Below, in pieces: positions 53,522 through 62,562 of a DNA stretch of 64,000 nucleotides (its first letter is position 1; each line of letters begins with the position of its first letter). This DNA is from Archangium sp. (GTDB taxonomy: Bacteria; Myxococcota; Myxococcia; Myxococcales; Myxococcaceae). The stretch spans positions 186,001 to 250,000 of the forward strand of contig JAUXRX010000025.1 in NCBI GenBank assembly GCA_030681645.1. Direction: 5' to 3'. Position numbers and translations under genes: made by a program. Under the pieces are notes generated by a model. It did not search any database. It had not been told where the DNA came from and saw nothing but the letters and a program-made list of their open reading frames with translations.

Positions 53522-54584
53522 GGCGCTTCACGTTCGCCTCGAGGAACGTGCGAATCACCGGGTACACCTCGACGTGCGCCTGCATGCCGACGATCAGGTC
53601 GCCGTGGCCGTATTCCGCCGAGTGCCCGTACGATCTGCCGAACAGCTCGAGCTGCCGCACCGGCGCGGTGAGCAGGTCGAAGTACTCGCGCGTGGTGTCG
53701 GGGGGCGCCAGGAAGTCGACCGTGCCGCCGATCACCAGCGTGGGCGCGGTGAAGGCCGGCAGCCCCTCTCGGTAGTCGCGCGACCCGTCCATCGAGCGGA
53801 ACGCGCCGTTGCGCAGCCAGTCTTCGATCTGCCGCAGCACGCCCTTCCACATCGGCGCGAACACGTTGGCGATGAGGAAGCGCTGGGTGACCGGGTCCAT
53901 GTTGCGGAGGTTGGCGGTGGTGCGCGCGATCGACGGCGGCCTCGTCCACCCGGCCAGCGGCGCAATGAAGCGCAGCAACGTCGCGTCGAACTGACCCCAC
54001 ACCGACGCCATGCGCGCCAGCCGCACCAGCCCCGGCATGCGCGTGGGCAGCTTGAGGAACACCGGCGAGCCGATGGTCACCAGCGCGGCTAATCGGTCCT
54101 TCAAGGTGGACGACGAGGCCGCGAGCGCCACCAGCCCGCCCAGCGAGTGGCCGACCCACACCACCTGCTTCGTGCCCGCATGCGCGCAGACCGCGTCGAC
54201 CAGCGCGGGCAGATCGAAGTTCACGTGATCGTCGAAGCTCGCGTCCCACGGGCCTTCGTCGGGCGCGCGCGAGGCGCCTGCGCCCCGCAGATCGACGGAG
54301 TAACAATCGAAGCCCGCTTCCGAGAGGAACTTCGCGAGGTTCTGGTCACCTCGGAATTCCATGAACGAGTGGTTGTTCGCCAGGCCATGGCAGAGCACGA
54401 CGGGGAAGGCGTAGCGCCGCGTCACCGCGGGCCGATGCCAGGCCACCACCGTCCACCCGTCAGCGGTGGGCACCTCGAGGCGCACCAGGCCCTCGTCGAG
54501 CGCGTACCACCACGAGACGAAGGCAAGGTCGAGCGCCAGGATCAGGGCCGCGCCCAGAAGGATGATCAGCCACACGCCGCGCAT
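53511..54584 (-). CDS. Alpha/beta hydrolase
   Basis: A 357-residue protein with an N-terminal membrane segment (MRGVWLIILLGAALILALDL) and an alpha/beta hydrolase domain: VVLCHGLANNHSFMEF (oxyanion strand), VVWVGHSLGGLVALAA with the nucleophilic serine, APTLVIGGTVDFLAPPDTTR with the Asp, and a C-terminal HSAEYGHGDLIVG with the His. Probably a membrane-anchored lipase or esterase. The ATG at 54584 is used. Divergent from pssA, separated by a 107-base gap in which I see no further gene. Confidence 0.85.
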   Translation of the reverse strand: MRGVWLIILLGAALILALDLAFVSWWYALDEGLVRLEVPTADGWTVVAWHRPAVTRRYAFPVVLCHGLANNHSFMEFRGDQNLAKFLSEAGFDCYSVDLRGAGASRAPDEGPWDASFDDHVNFDLPALVDAVCAHAGTKQVVWVGHSLGGLVALAASSSTLKDRLAALVTIGSPVFLKLPTRMPGLVRLARMASVWGQFDATLLRFIAPLAGWTRPPSIARTTANLRNMDPVTQRFLIANVFAPMWKGVLRQIEDWLRNGAFRSMDGSRDYREGLPAFTAPTLVIGGTVDFLAPPDTTREYFDLLTAPVRQLELFGRSYGHSAEYGHGDLIVGMQAHVEVYPVIRTFLEANVKRLTA

Positions 54585-54691
54585 GATGCAGGCTGGTATG
54601 GTCCGCCGTCCATGATCCGCAGGGTCGCCCCGGTCGCTCCAGCCGTTTCCGCCTGTCTTGCGCGGCGTTCCGCTGCTATCGGCTCCAGTTC

Positions 54692-55528
54692 ATGAAGCTG
54701 CGCGACCTGATGTTCGTGTTGCCCAACCTCTTCACGGTCTCGTCGATCTTCTGCGGCTTCTACGCGATGACGCTGTGCACGGGGGAAGCGGGGCCCACCC
54801 AGCTCTACCAGGCGGCGATCGCGATCTTCTTCGGCATGTTCTTCGACGCGTTCGACGGCCGCGTCGCCCGGCTCACCAAGACCCAGAGCCTCTTCGGCCA
54901 GGAGCTCGACTCGCTCGCCGACGTGGTGTCCTTCGGCGCGGCGCCCGCGCTGCTGGTGTGGAAGTGGGCGCTCAACGGGCTGGGCATCGTGGGCGTGCTC
55001 GCGGCCTTCCTCTTCGCGGCGTGCGGGGCGCTGCGCCTGGCGCGCTTCAACGTGCTGGCCATCAAGTCGCCCCACGGCGGCGCCTCGAACTTCTTCGTGG
55101 GCATGCCCATTCCCTTCGCGGCGTGCGGCGTGATCGCCATGATCATCGCCTTCGAAAACGCGCGCGGCGGCGTGCTCCCCAGCGAGGCCCGCTGGCCCGT
55201 GCTGGGCATCACCGTGTTCCTCGCGCTGCTGATGGTGTCCACCGTGCGCTACCGCACCTTCAAGGACGTCAAGCCGAGCCCGAAGACCGCGGTGGTGCTG
55301 CTGGGCATCATCGTCACCGGCGTGGTGGTCGGCGTGCTCTCGCACCCGGCGTGGGTGCTGGTCACCTACTTCGGCCTCTACCTGCTCTCCGGGCTGGTCG
55401 AGTCGGCCCTGATGCTGCGCAAGTACCTCTTCGAGAAGCGCGCGGCGGCCAGCTCCATCGCCGACGTGATCGACGAGGACGAAGACGAGAAGGACGAAGA
55501 CGACGTCGAGGACGAAGACGTGCTCTGA
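54692..55528 (+). CDS. pssA: CDP-diacylglycerol-serine O-phosphatidyltransferase
   Basis: A 278-residue inner-membrane enzyme making phosphatidylserine, the precursor of phosphatidylethanolamine. The CDP-alcohol phosphatidyltransferase motif is complete: FFDAFDGRVARLTKTQSLFG followed by QELDSLADVVSFG, giving the two Mg-binding Asp pairs. MKLRDLMFVLPNLFTVSSIF is the usual N terminus. About eight membrane segments. It ends in an acidic tail (DEDEDEKDEDDVEDED), uncommon in this family. The ATG at 54692 is chosen. 28 bases before cinA. Confidence 0.92.
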   Translation: MKLRDLMFVLPNLFTVSSIFCGFYAMTLCTGEAGPTQLYQAAIAIFFGMFFDAFDGRVARLTKTQSLFGQELDSLADVVSFGAAPALLVWKWALNGLGIVGVLAAFLFAACGALRLARFNVLAIKSPHGGASNFFVGMPIPFAACGVIAMIIAFENARGGVLPSEARWPVLGITVFLALLMVSTVRYRTFKDVKPSPKTAVVLLGIIVTGVVVGVLSHPAWVLVTYFGLYLLSGLVESALMLRKYLFEKRAAASSIADVIDEDEDEKDEDDVEDEDVL

Positions 55529-55556
55529 GACCGGGGGCTGGGCTACACCCACCCTC

Positions 55557-56798
55557 GTGCGCATCGAGACCATCTGCACCGGCGACGAGCTCCTCACGGG
55601 GCTGACCAGCGACACGAACAGCCGCTTCTTCCAGGAAGCGCTGCTCGATCGCACGGGCCTCACCGTGCGGCGCGGCGCGGTGGTGGGCGACGATCGCCAG
55701 GACATCATCGACGCGATCGACCTGGCCGTCTCGCGGGCCGACGTGGTGCTGGTGTCGGGCGGCCTGGGGCCGACGTCCGACGATCTCACCGCGGAGTGTG
55801 CGGCCTCGGCGGCAGGCGTGCCCCTGGTGCAGAGCGAAGAGGCGCTGCGCCACATCGAGGAGCGCTTCAAGGCGCGCGGCATCGTGCTGTCCGACAACAA
55901 CCGCCGCCAGGCGCTGGTGCCCCGGGGCGCCGAGGTGGTGCTCAACACCGAAGGCAGCGCGCCGATGTTCATCCAGTCGCGTGGAGGGTGCGTGCTCTTC
56001 TTCGTGCCCGGCGTGCCGCGCGAGTACCGCTACCTCGTCGGTGAGCACGTGGTGCCGCGCATCGCCGCGCGCAAGGTCACCACCGAGGTGCGGAAGCTGG
56101 CGCTGCTCAAGACCGTGGGCCTGCCCGAGTCGCACCTCGACGAGCGCGTGCGCCCGCTGGCCGCGAAGTACCCGCAGGTGCTCTTCGGCTTCCGCACCCA
56201 CCCGCCCGAGAACCACTTGAAGCTGCTCGCCACCGGCGCGACCGAAGCCGAGGCAAACGAGCTGCTCGAGCGCGTGGTCGCAGAGGCGCGCGTGGTGCTG
56301 GGGCCCACCTGCTTCGGGCGCGACGCGCAGACCCTGCCGGGCGTGGTGCTGGCGCGGCTCGAGGAGCGCAAGGAGTTCCTCGCGCTGGCCGAGAGCTGCA
56401 CCGGCGGGATGATGGCCGAGCAGCTGACCTCGCAGCCCGGCGCGAGCGAGTCGTTCTACGGCTGTGCCTGCACCTACCGGGAAGAGGCGAAGACGAAGTG
56501 GGCGGGCGTGCCCGAGGGGCTGCTGGCGCAGTTCGGCGCGGTGTCCTCGGAGAGCGCCGAGGCGATGGCCAGGGGCGTGCGCGAGAGCACCGGCGTGCAG
56601 TGGGCCGTGAGCACCACCGGCTGGGCCGGGCCGGGGGGCGGAGACGCGGAGAACGCGGTGGGCACCGTGTACATCGGCATCGCCGGGCCTTCGGGCGTCA
56701 CGGTGCACAAGCACCGGTTTCACGGCGATCGCGAGCGGGTGCGCAGCTTCGCCAGCGCCACCGCGCTCGATCTGCTCCGCAAGCAGCTTCAGGGTTGA
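55557..56798 (+). CDS. cinA: Competence/damage-inducible protein CinA
   Basis: A 413-residue two-domain protein. The N-terminal MoCF_biosynth/CinA domain has IETICTGDELLTGLTSDTNS and DVVLVSGGLGPTSDDLTAEC; the C-terminal domain has LAESCTGGMMAEQLTSQPGA, VSSESAEAMARGVRESTGV and STTGWAGPGGGDAENAVGTV. It acts in pyridine nucleotide recycling (nicotinamide mononucleotide deamidase) and ADP-ribose cleavage. GTG start at 55557, directly after pssA. Length is standard. Confidence 0.93.
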   Translation: MRIETICTGDELLTGLTSDTNSRFFQEALLDRTGLTVRRGAVVGDDRQDIIDAIDLAVSRADVVLVSGGLGPTSDDLTAECAASAAGVPLVQSEEALRHIEERFKARGIVLSDNNRRQALVPRGAEVVLNTEGSAPMFIQSRGGCVLFFVPGVPREYRYLVGEHVVPRIAARKVTTEVRKLALLKTVGLPESHLDERVRPLAAKYPQVLFGFRTHPPENHLKLLATGATEAEANELLERVVAEARVVLGPTCFGRDAQTLPGVVLARLEERKEFLALAESCTGGMMAEQLTSQPGASESFYGCACTYREEAKTKWAGVPEGLLAQFGAVSSESAEAMARGVRESTGVQWAVSTTGWAGPGGGDAENAVGTVYIGIAGPSGVTVHKHRFHGDRERVRSFASATALDLLRKQLQG

Positions 56799-56805
56799 GC
56801 ACGGC

Positions 56806-56877
56806 CCCCGTTCGTCCCGATGGCCGACCGACCCTCCAGGCCTGAACGGGACCTCGACTTCGCCCGGGCCGAACGGT
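56806..56877. repeat. Dispersed inverted repeat, family B, copy 6 (diverged)
   Basis: CCCGTTCGTCCCGATGGCC...CCTGAACGGGACCTCGACTTCGCCCGGGCCGAACGG lies in the gap between cinA and the membrane protein gene. It is a weak match to copies 1 and 7 but with the same arm order. Confidence 0.55.
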
Positions 56878-56890
56878 TTAAGACGGCCCC

Positions 56891-58444
56891 ATGAGTCAGC
56901 CGCTCGCCGCGCCCACGAACGCCCCGGGTCCCCAGGCCGCCCTCGGCTCCGCCGTGCGGCTCTGGCTGCAGGCCTACCGGGTCGAGGTCACGCTCTTCGC
57001 CGTCGCCTTCTTCGTGCTCGCGGCCTTCAGCGCCCAGCGCTTCTGGCGCCAGAGCGCCGCCCCGCACTTCGTCTACCAGAGCAAGGCGTGGCTCGAGGGC
57101 CGGTCCGACATCGACCCTGAGGTGCTCCCGAACCTGGAGGACTGGGCGTGCGTGCGCGACCTGGGCGGCAAGAAGGTGCGCTGCGAGGGCCAGCCGCTGC
57201 CTGGCGATCGCTGGTACTCGTCGTTCCCCTGGTTCCCCGCGGTGGTGATGCTGCCGTTCGTGGTGGTCAATGGGTACCAGTTCAACGACACCAGCTTCGG
57301 CGTGATCGTCGGTGCGCTCGCGGTGGCGCTCTTCTTCGCGTTGCTGCGGGTGATCAAGAACACCGAGGGCACCAGGACCTCGGTGATGGACGACGCGCTG
57401 ACCTCGCTGCTGCTCGGCTTCGGCACGTTGTTCTTCTACGCGGCGATCCGCGGCGAGGTGTGGTTCTCGGCCGAGGTGATGGGCGTGGCCCTCACCGCCC
57501 TCTACCTGCGCAACGCCGTGGGCGCGCGGCGGCCGGTGCTGGCCGGCCTGTTCTGGTCGATGGCGGTGATGACGCGCACCCCGCTCTTCTTCACCGGGCT
57601 GTTCCTCTTCCTCGAGGTCGCCGCGCCCGAGCGGGGCACGCGCCTCGCGCAGCTCAAGGCGTTCTTCCGGGCGCCGGGCGAGAAGCTGAAGGTGCTGGGC
57701 CGCTTCGTGATGGGCGCGGCGCCCCTCGGCGTGCTGGCCGCCGGTTACAACCTGACCCGCTTCGGCAGCCTCACCGAGTTCGGGCACCGCTTCTTCTTCA
57801 ACAACCGCGTCAACCGCGACATCGACACGTTCGGCCTGTTCAACCTGCACTACCTGACCCGCAACCTCGACGCGGCCTTCCTCAAGCTGCCGCTGATCGG
57901 GAAGAACCCGGTGATGCTCGGCTACGACGCCTGGGGCCTGTCGCTCTTCATCACCCTGCCCCTGCTCGCGCTCTGCTTCGTGCCGGCCGCGCAGCAGAAG
58001 CGGGCGCTGCAGCTGGTGGGGGCGTTCGTGGGCCTGCTCCTCGCCTCGGCGATGTTCGCCCCGCTGCCTCCGCCCGCGGGTGAGCCGCCGATCGGCTGGC
58101 GCCCGGTCGCGCTGTGGCTGCTCTTCGCCCTGGTGCTGGCGTTCATCGCGTGGAGCGCCTGGCAGTGGGCGACCTCGAAGGACGCGCCGCGGCTGCTGGT
58201 GCCGGTGCTGCTGACGCTGCTGGCGTGCATGCTGCCGGGGCTCGCCTACCAGAACACCGGCTACGCGCAGTTCGGGTTCCGCTTCAGCCTCGACTACACA
58301 CCCTACCTGCTGCTGCTCATTCCGCTCGCGGGCTGGAGCTGGAAGAAGCCGCTGCCGATGACCCTGGCGCTGCTGTCGATCGCCGCGAACTTCTGGGGCG
58401 CGGTCGGCTTCCGCGGGTACACCGAGCTGGTGCGCGGCTGGTGA
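56891..58444 (+). CDS. Multi-pass membrane protein (GT-C glycosyltransferase-like)
   Basis: A 517-residue protein with about 12 hydrophobic segments, starting at the ATG 56891. VEVTLFAVAFFVLAAFSAQR is the first helix. A long extracytoplasmic loop (HFVYQSKAWLEGRSDIDPEV, PGDRWYSSFPWFPAVVM) follows, as in GT-C (PMT/ArnT-like) enzymes, and the C-terminal YAQFGFRFSLDYTPYLLLLI is typical of such 'DUF2029-like' proteins. The exact sugar donor or acceptor cannot be told. Its stop overlaps the start of the DUF1285 gene. Confidence 0.7.
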   Translation: MSQPLAAPTNAPGPQAALGSAVRLWLQAYRVEVTLFAVAFFVLAAFSAQRFWRQSAAPHFVYQSKAWLEGRSDIDPEVLPNLEDWACVRDLGGKKVRCEGQPLPGDRWYSSFPWFPAVVMLPFVVVNGYQFNDTSFGVIVGALAVALFFALLRVIKNTEGTRTSVMDDALTSLLLGFGTLFFYAAIRGEVWFSAEVMGVALTALYLRNAVGARRPVLAGLFWSMAVMTRTPLFFTGLFLFLEVAAPERGTRLAQLKAFFRAPGEKLKVLGRFVMGAAPLGVLAAGYNLTRFGSLTEFGHRFFFNNRVNRDIDTFGLFNLHYLTRNLDAAFLKLPLIGKNPVMLGYDAWGLSLFITLPLLALCFVPAAQQKRALQLVGAFVGLLLASAMFAPLPPPAGEPPIGWRPVALWLLFALVLAFIAWSAWQWATSKDAPRLLVPVLLTLLACMLPGLAYQNTGYAQFGFRFSLDYTPYLLLLIPLAGWSWKKPLPMTLALLSIAANFWGAVGFRGYTELVRGW

Positions 58445-58920
58445 TGACCACGCCTCGCTGGCACACGCGTGAAGACAGCGGGCTGCGGATCGACAGGCGT
58501 GGCCGCTGGTGGCACGACGACGAGCCGGTGGAGCACCCGAACATCATCGAGGCCTTCAACCGCGGCCTGCGGGTGATGGAAGACGGGCGCTACCAGCTGC
58601 ACTTCGGCGGCGACTGGTGCTTCGTGAAGGTCGAGCAGTGCGCCTTCACCGTGGTGGCGGTGGACGAAGCCGAGGGCGAGCGGCTGTCGGTGCGGTTGTC
58701 TGATCGCACCGCCGAGTGGCTCGACCTCTCGAGCCTCACCGAAGACGACGAAGGCGTGGTGGTGGCGAAGGTGAAGGAAGGCAAGGCGCTGGCGCGGTTC
58801 TCGCGCGAGGCGCAGTTCCAGTTCGCCGAACGGCTGGAAGAGGTCGACGGCCGCCTCTCGGTGCGGGTGGGGAAGTCCCTCGTGCCTGTCTCCCTTTCCC
58901 CCGGCATGGCAGCGCGGTGA
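58444..58920 (+). CDS. DUF1285 family protein
   Basis: A 158-residue cytoplasmic protein matching DUF1285: LRIDRRGRWWHDDEPVEHPN, FNRGLRVMEDGRYQLHFGGD, WCFVKVEQCAFTVVAVD, and a C-terminal strand region (AQFQFAERLEEVDGRLSVRV). The function of the family is unknown. The ATG at 58444 shares a base with the previous stop, and its own stop overlaps the next start (GTGA), so the three genes are translated together. Confidence 0.8.
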   Translation: MTTPRWHTREDSGLRIDRRGRWWHDDEPVEHPNIIEAFNRGLRVMEDGRYQLHFGGDWCFVKVEQCAFTVVAVDEAEGERLSVRLSDRTAEWLDLSSLTEDDEGVVVAKVKEGKALARFSREAQFQFAERLEEVDGRLSVRVGKSLVPVSLSPGMAAR

Positions 58921-59489
58921 TCTTCGCGGCGCTCGCAGCGGCCTGGGTCGCCGCGGTGCCGACGGACACCCGGGGCACGAGCGGTGACCTCCCGCGCGCT
59001 GCCGCCCCCCTGCGCCACGACCTCCGCGTGCGCGCCGGCGTGGGCGCGGGCGTGGTGTTCGCGCTCTCGAATGACCAGCCCAGCGGGGGCATCGGCCTGA
59101 ACGCCGAGCTCGGCTTCACCATCGACGATCGCGTCGCGCTGCTGCTGCACCTCGAGGTGGGCACCGCGGTGCTCACCGTCATCGGCTCGGGCGGCGTCGT
59201 GGCAGAGGTCGCCCTGGGCGAACACTTCGGCGTGGGCTGGGGGGTGGCCGCCAGCGGCTGGAGGCCCAGCGGGAGTCTGCCGGGTGGCTTCTACGGCCTC
59301 ACCTTCCCGCTGAGGCTGCACTTCTCACCCCAGGCGCGAGGTGCGCACGACCGGGCCAGGCGAGGACTTCTCATCGGGCTGCAGGTCTCGCCCGGGGTCA
59401 GCCTCCAGCCGGCGTCGTTCTACGAAGGGCGCCCTCCCGCCCCCGCCGCCTTCACCGCCGCGCTGAGCTTCACCTACGCCGTCTGGTGA
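58917..59489 (+). CDS. Hypothetical exported protein, small beta-barrel type
   Basis: A 190-residue product from GTG 58917, overlapping the DUF1285 stop. The first 16 residues (VIFAALAAAWVAAVPT) look like a signal peptide. The rest has alternating hydrophobic strands (LRVRAGVGAGVVFALSNDQ, IGLNAELGFTIDDRVALLLH, LEVGTAVLTVIGSGGVVAEV, FTAALSFTYAVW at the end), the pattern of a small outer-membrane beta-barrel. Function unknown. Confidence 0.65.
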   Translation: MIFAALAAAWVAAVPTDTRGTSGDLPRAAAPLRHDLRVRAGVGAGVVFALSNDQPSGGIGLNAELGFTIDDRVALLLHLEVGTAVLTVIGSGGVVAEVALGEHFGVGWGVAASGWRPSGSLPGGFYGLTFPLRLHFSPQARGAHDRARRGLLIGLQVSPGVSLQPASFYEGRPPAPAAFTAALSFTYAVW

Positions 59490-59535
59490 GGTCTTCGCCC
59501 GCACCTTCCTCGGTGTTTGGCGCGGCGCTGCTAGA

Positions 59536-60669
59536 TTGCTCCTCGTGCTGCCGCTCGTCGTGTTCGCCGTCCTCGCTGCTGATGCAGGCGTTCCCCTTCC
59601 CCCCGCTGATGACGCCGTCGACGCCGGCATCCCCTCGCAGCGGCTCAACGCCCAGCCGCTCGCCCGCAAGGTCGACGACGAACGGGTCGAGCGCGTGCTC
59701 GCCTCGCTCTCGGCTCGCGAGCGCGCCGGCCAGCTGATCCTCGCCTACCCGCAGATCGATCGGGTCGGCCCGGTCGAGGTCGGCGGGATCCTCTTCGTGG
59801 GCAACGCGCTCAAGAACATCGCGAAGGCCAAGGAGAAGATCGACGCCGCGCGCGTGCGTTCGAAGATTCCCCCCTTCGTGTCGGTGGACATGGAAGGCGG
59901 CCCGTCGAACCGCATGAAGAGCGTGCGTTCGCTCCGCACGATGCCCCCGGCGCGCGAGCTGGCCACCATGGAGGACGCCGAGGTGAAGCGCTGGGGCCGC
60001 CGCGTCGGCGAGGCGATGAAGGCGGTCGGCCTCAACCTCAACCTCGCCCCGGTGCTCGACGTCGCGCCGAGCGGGCACATGGAGCGCAACGGCCGCAGCT
60101 TCAGCGGCGACCCCGAGGTAGTGGTGAGGAAGGCCGTGGCGTACTCGCGCGGGCTGCTGGAGGCCGGCGTCGTGCCGATCGGCAAACACTTCCCCGGCTA
60201 TGGCGACACCGACGGCGACAGCGATCACGCCCTGGTGACGAGCGACTGGCCGCGGGAGCGGGTCTTCGCCGAGGCCGGCGTCTTCGTGCGCGCGAAGGAA
60301 TCGCTGGGCGGGGTGATGCTCGCCAACGTGGTGTACGCGGCCGTCGACGACAAGCCGGCGATCCTGAGCGCGAAGCTGGTGGCGCGCGTGCACGAGCAGG
60401 ACTGGCTCGCGGTGACCGACGACATCTCGATCGCCCTGCTGGCCGACGCCATCGGGGGCACCAGCGAAGACGTGCTGGTGCAGTCCTTCCTCGCGGGGAA
60501 CGACCTGCTCCTCACCACCGCCCCGCCCGACTGGAACAAGGGCATCGACTACATCGGCATCCTCGCCCGGCTCGCCGAGCGCGACGAGGTGGCGAAGAAG
60601 CAGCTCGACGAGAGCTGCCGCCGGGTGCTGCGCCTCAAGGATCGAATGGGGCTCCTCGACGGGCTGTGA
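59536..60669 (+). CDS. nagZ: Glycoside hydrolase family 3 (NagZ-like) protein
   Basis: A 377-residue protein with a short signal peptide (LLVLPLVVFAVLAADAG) and a GH3 domain: ARERAGQLILAYPQI, PPFVSVDMEGGPSNRM, LNLNLAPVLDVAP, GVVPIGKHFPGYGDTDGDSD with the dyad His, and WLAVTDDISIALLADA with the nucleophile Asp. Beta-N-acetylhexosaminidases of this type recycle peptidoglycan sugars. Oddities are KHFPGYG for the more usual KHFPGHG, and the export signal, since NagZ is usually cytoplasmic. The TTG at 59536 is the start; GTG 59545 is an alternative. Confidence 0.85.
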   Translation: MLLVLPLVVFAVLAADAGVPLPPADDAVDAGIPSQRLNAQPLARKVDDERVERVLASLSARERAGQLILAYPQIDRVGPVEVGGILFVGNALKNIAKAKEKIDAARVRSKIPPFVSVDMEGGPSNRMKSVRSLRTMPPARELATMEDAEVKRWGRRVGEAMKAVGLNLNLAPVLDVAPSGHMERNGRSFSGDPEVVVRKAVAYSRGLLEAGVVPIGKHFPGYGDTDGDSDHALVTSDWPRERVFAEAGVFVRAKESLGGVMLANVVYAAVDDKPAILSAKLVARVHEQDWLAVTDDISIALLADAIGGTSEDVLVQSFLAGNDLLLTTAPPDWNKGIDYIGILARLAERDEVAKKQLDESCRRVLRLKDRMGLLDGL

Positions 60670-60675
60670 AGCACC

Positions 60676-60791
60676 CTCGAAATAGGGCTCGCCCCCCGTT
60701 CCTCCCGAGCGGAGTCGAGGGATGGGCGCCCAAGCTCGCAGGAAGACGCCCTCGACTCCGCTCGGGGTGAACGGTGATCGCTATTTCGATC
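60676..60791. repeat. Dispersed inverted repeat, family B, copy 7 (complete)
   Basis: Outer arms TCGAAATAG and CTATTTCGA bracket inner arms CGTTCCTCCCGAGCGGAGTC and CCTCGACTCCGCTCGGGGTG. This is the best-preserved unit in the window and defines its ends. It fills most of the 154-base gap between the GH3 and aspartyl-protease-like genes; nothing else is seen there. Confidence 0.8.
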
Positions 60792-60823
60792 AACCCACTG
60801 GGGACAGGCGCTACACGGGGCCC

Positions 60824-61654
60824 ATGCACCGCGTGCCGCTGCTCCTGCTCGTCCTCTGCGCCTGCCGGACGATCACCCCTGCCGCCCCCCCGCCCAGCGC
60901 GGTGTGGGAAGCGCCCATCGTCTTCGAGGCCGGTGGCCGCCCGTCCGCCCTGCCGCTGGTGCAGGTGATCATCGGCGGCCAGCCCGCGCTGCTGGTGCTC
61001 GACACCGGCGCGGCTGAGACCACCCTGCAGGCCTGGTTCGTGAAGTCGCTCGAGAAGGAGCCGACCGAGAGCGAAGGTCACCGCGTGGTGGAGCTCGCGC
61101 TGCAGCTCGGTGGCACCACCACCACCGCGAAGTGGCGCCTGGTGGAGACCGACCCTGCCCAACGGGAGCTGGGCATCGCCGGCACGCTCAGCCCCCACCA
61201 CGCCGTCGACAAGGGCGCGGTGGCCATCGACTTCCCCCGCAAGCGGCTCTTCGCCCTCGACGGCAAGCCCAACGCCTGGCTGCGCTGGCTCGACGAGCGC
61301 TCGCCGAAGGGCCAGGTCGAGGCGCTGCCCCGCACGGCGCCCTTCGGTGGCCGGCTTCACGTGATGACCCGCGTCGGAGATGGGCGCGAGGTCTCGACCC
61401 GCCTCGCGTCGGGCGAGGAGCGCTCGAGCTACGCCGCGGGCCTGTTCGACGCGAAGCTGGTCGCCGACGGCCAGCACGTCTCAGGCCTCCACCTGCGGGT
61501 GGGCCAGTCGGAGTTCGGCCCGCTCGACGTGCTGATCGCGCCGGTCGAAGAGAAGGTCGAAGGGCGCCTGGGCATGGACGTGCTCCGGGGCACGGTGTTG
61601 CTGGTGCCGGTGCACGAGCTGCACCCGATCTGGTTCATGACGCCGCGCGAATGA
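60824..61654 (+). CDS. Retropepsin-like aspartyl protease lipoprotein
   Basis: A 276-residue protein with a lipoprotein signal (MHRVPLLLLVLCAC). PLVQVIIGGQPALLVLDTGA followed by AETTL is the active-site D-T-G of the retropepsin-like (gag-pol-asp-type) family; a second half-site is suggested by GRLGMDVLRGTVLLVPV. Bacterial proteins of this type are exported peptidases or peptide-binding domains. The ATG at 60824 is used. Its stop overlaps the start of the acyltransferase gene, as ATGA. Confidence 0.75.
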   Translation: MHRVPLLLLVLCACRTITPAAPPPSAVWEAPIVFEAGGRPSALPLVQVIIGGQPALLVLDTGAAETTLQAWFVKSLEKEPTESEGHRVVELALQLGGTTTTAKWRLVETDPAQRELGIAGTLSPHHAVDKGAVAIDFPRKRLFALDGKPNAWLRWLDERSPKGQVEALPRTAPFGGRLHVMTRVGDGREVSTRLASGEERSSYAAGLFDAKLVADGQHVSGLHLRVGQSEFGPLDVLIAPVEEKVEGRLGMDVLRGTVLLVPVHELHPIWFMTPRE

Positions 61655-62562
61655 GCACGCCTCCCCCGCCGCTCCACAAGAGAGTGAAGCGCTTCGTGCG
61701 CTACCTCTTCATCCGCGCGTGCCTGCTGCCGTTGCAGCTGCTGCCGCTGCGGGTGGCGTCGTGGCTGGGCGAACGCGCCGGGCTCTTCGCCTTCACCTTC
61801 GTGCGCTCGCAGCGGCGCAAGGCGCTCGCGTCGATCACCACCGCGTACCCCCAGAAGACCGGGGCCGAGCACCTGCAGCTCGCGCGCGAGTCGTTCCGGC
61901 ACCTGGGGCGCTCGGTGATGGAGATGGTCTGCATCCGCCAGTTCGACGCCCGGCGGCACGAGCTGGTGGAGTGGGTGCCCGAGGCGCGCGCCGCGATGGA
62001 CTCGGCGCTCGCGCGCGGGAAGGGCGTGGTCTTCGTCACCGGCCACGTGGGCAACTGGGAGCTGCTCGCCCGCTACGTCGCCCTCGAGGACTACCCCGCC
62101 GCGGTCATCGGCAAGGAGCTGAGCGACTCGCGCACCACGAAGCTGGTCGAGCGCTTCCGCGCGTCGGGGAAGCTGCGGGTGATCTGGCGCGGCAGCCAGG
62201 GCGCCGCGAAGGAGATGCTGCGCGCGCTCAAGGGCAACTCCATCCTGGGCATCCTGATCGACCAGGACACGAAGGTGCAGTCGGTGTGGGTGCCGTTCTT
62301 CGGCAAGCTCGCCAAGACGCCGCGGGCGGCCGCCGACCTGGCGCTCCGCACGGGCGCGGTGCCCATGCTCGGGTTCTGCACCCGGGTGGGTCCGCTGCGC
62401 TACCGCATCACCATGGAAGAGGTCGCGCTGCCCGCGCTGAAGGGCGAGGAAGCCGTCACGGCGCTCACCGCCGAGCTCACCCGCGGCATCGAGGCGCAGA
62501 TCCGCGCGCACCCGGAGCAGTGGGTGTGGATTCACCAGCGCTGGAAGTCGCCGCCACCATGA
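61651..62562 (+). CDS. Lysophospholipid/lipid A acyltransferase (LpxL/HtrB-like)
   Basis: A 303-residue inner-membrane acyltransferase. The H-x4-E/D catalytic motif is VTGHVGNWELLARY, followed by GILIDQDTKVQSVWVPFFG and TPRAAADLALRTGAVPMLGF, matching the LpxL/HtrB family which adds secondary acyl chains to lipid A. One N-terminal hydrophobic helix (FIRACLLPLQLLPLRVASWL). Coupled to the protease-like gene before it and to modA after it (both ATGA). Confidence 0.9.
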   Translation: MSTPPPPLHKRVKRFVRYLFIRACLLPLQLLPLRVASWLGERAGLFAFTFVRSQRRKALASITTAYPQKTGAEHLQLARESFRHLGRSVMEMVCIRQFDARRHELVEWVPEARAAMDSALARGKGVVFVTGHVGNWELLARYVALEDYPAAVIGKELSDSRTTKLVERFRASGKLRVIWRGSQGAAKEMLRALKGNSILGILIDQDTKVQSVWVPFFGKLAKTPRAAADLALRTGAVPMLGFCTRVGPLRYRITMEEVALPALKGEEAVTALTAELTRGIEAQIRAHPEQWVWIHQRWKSPPP

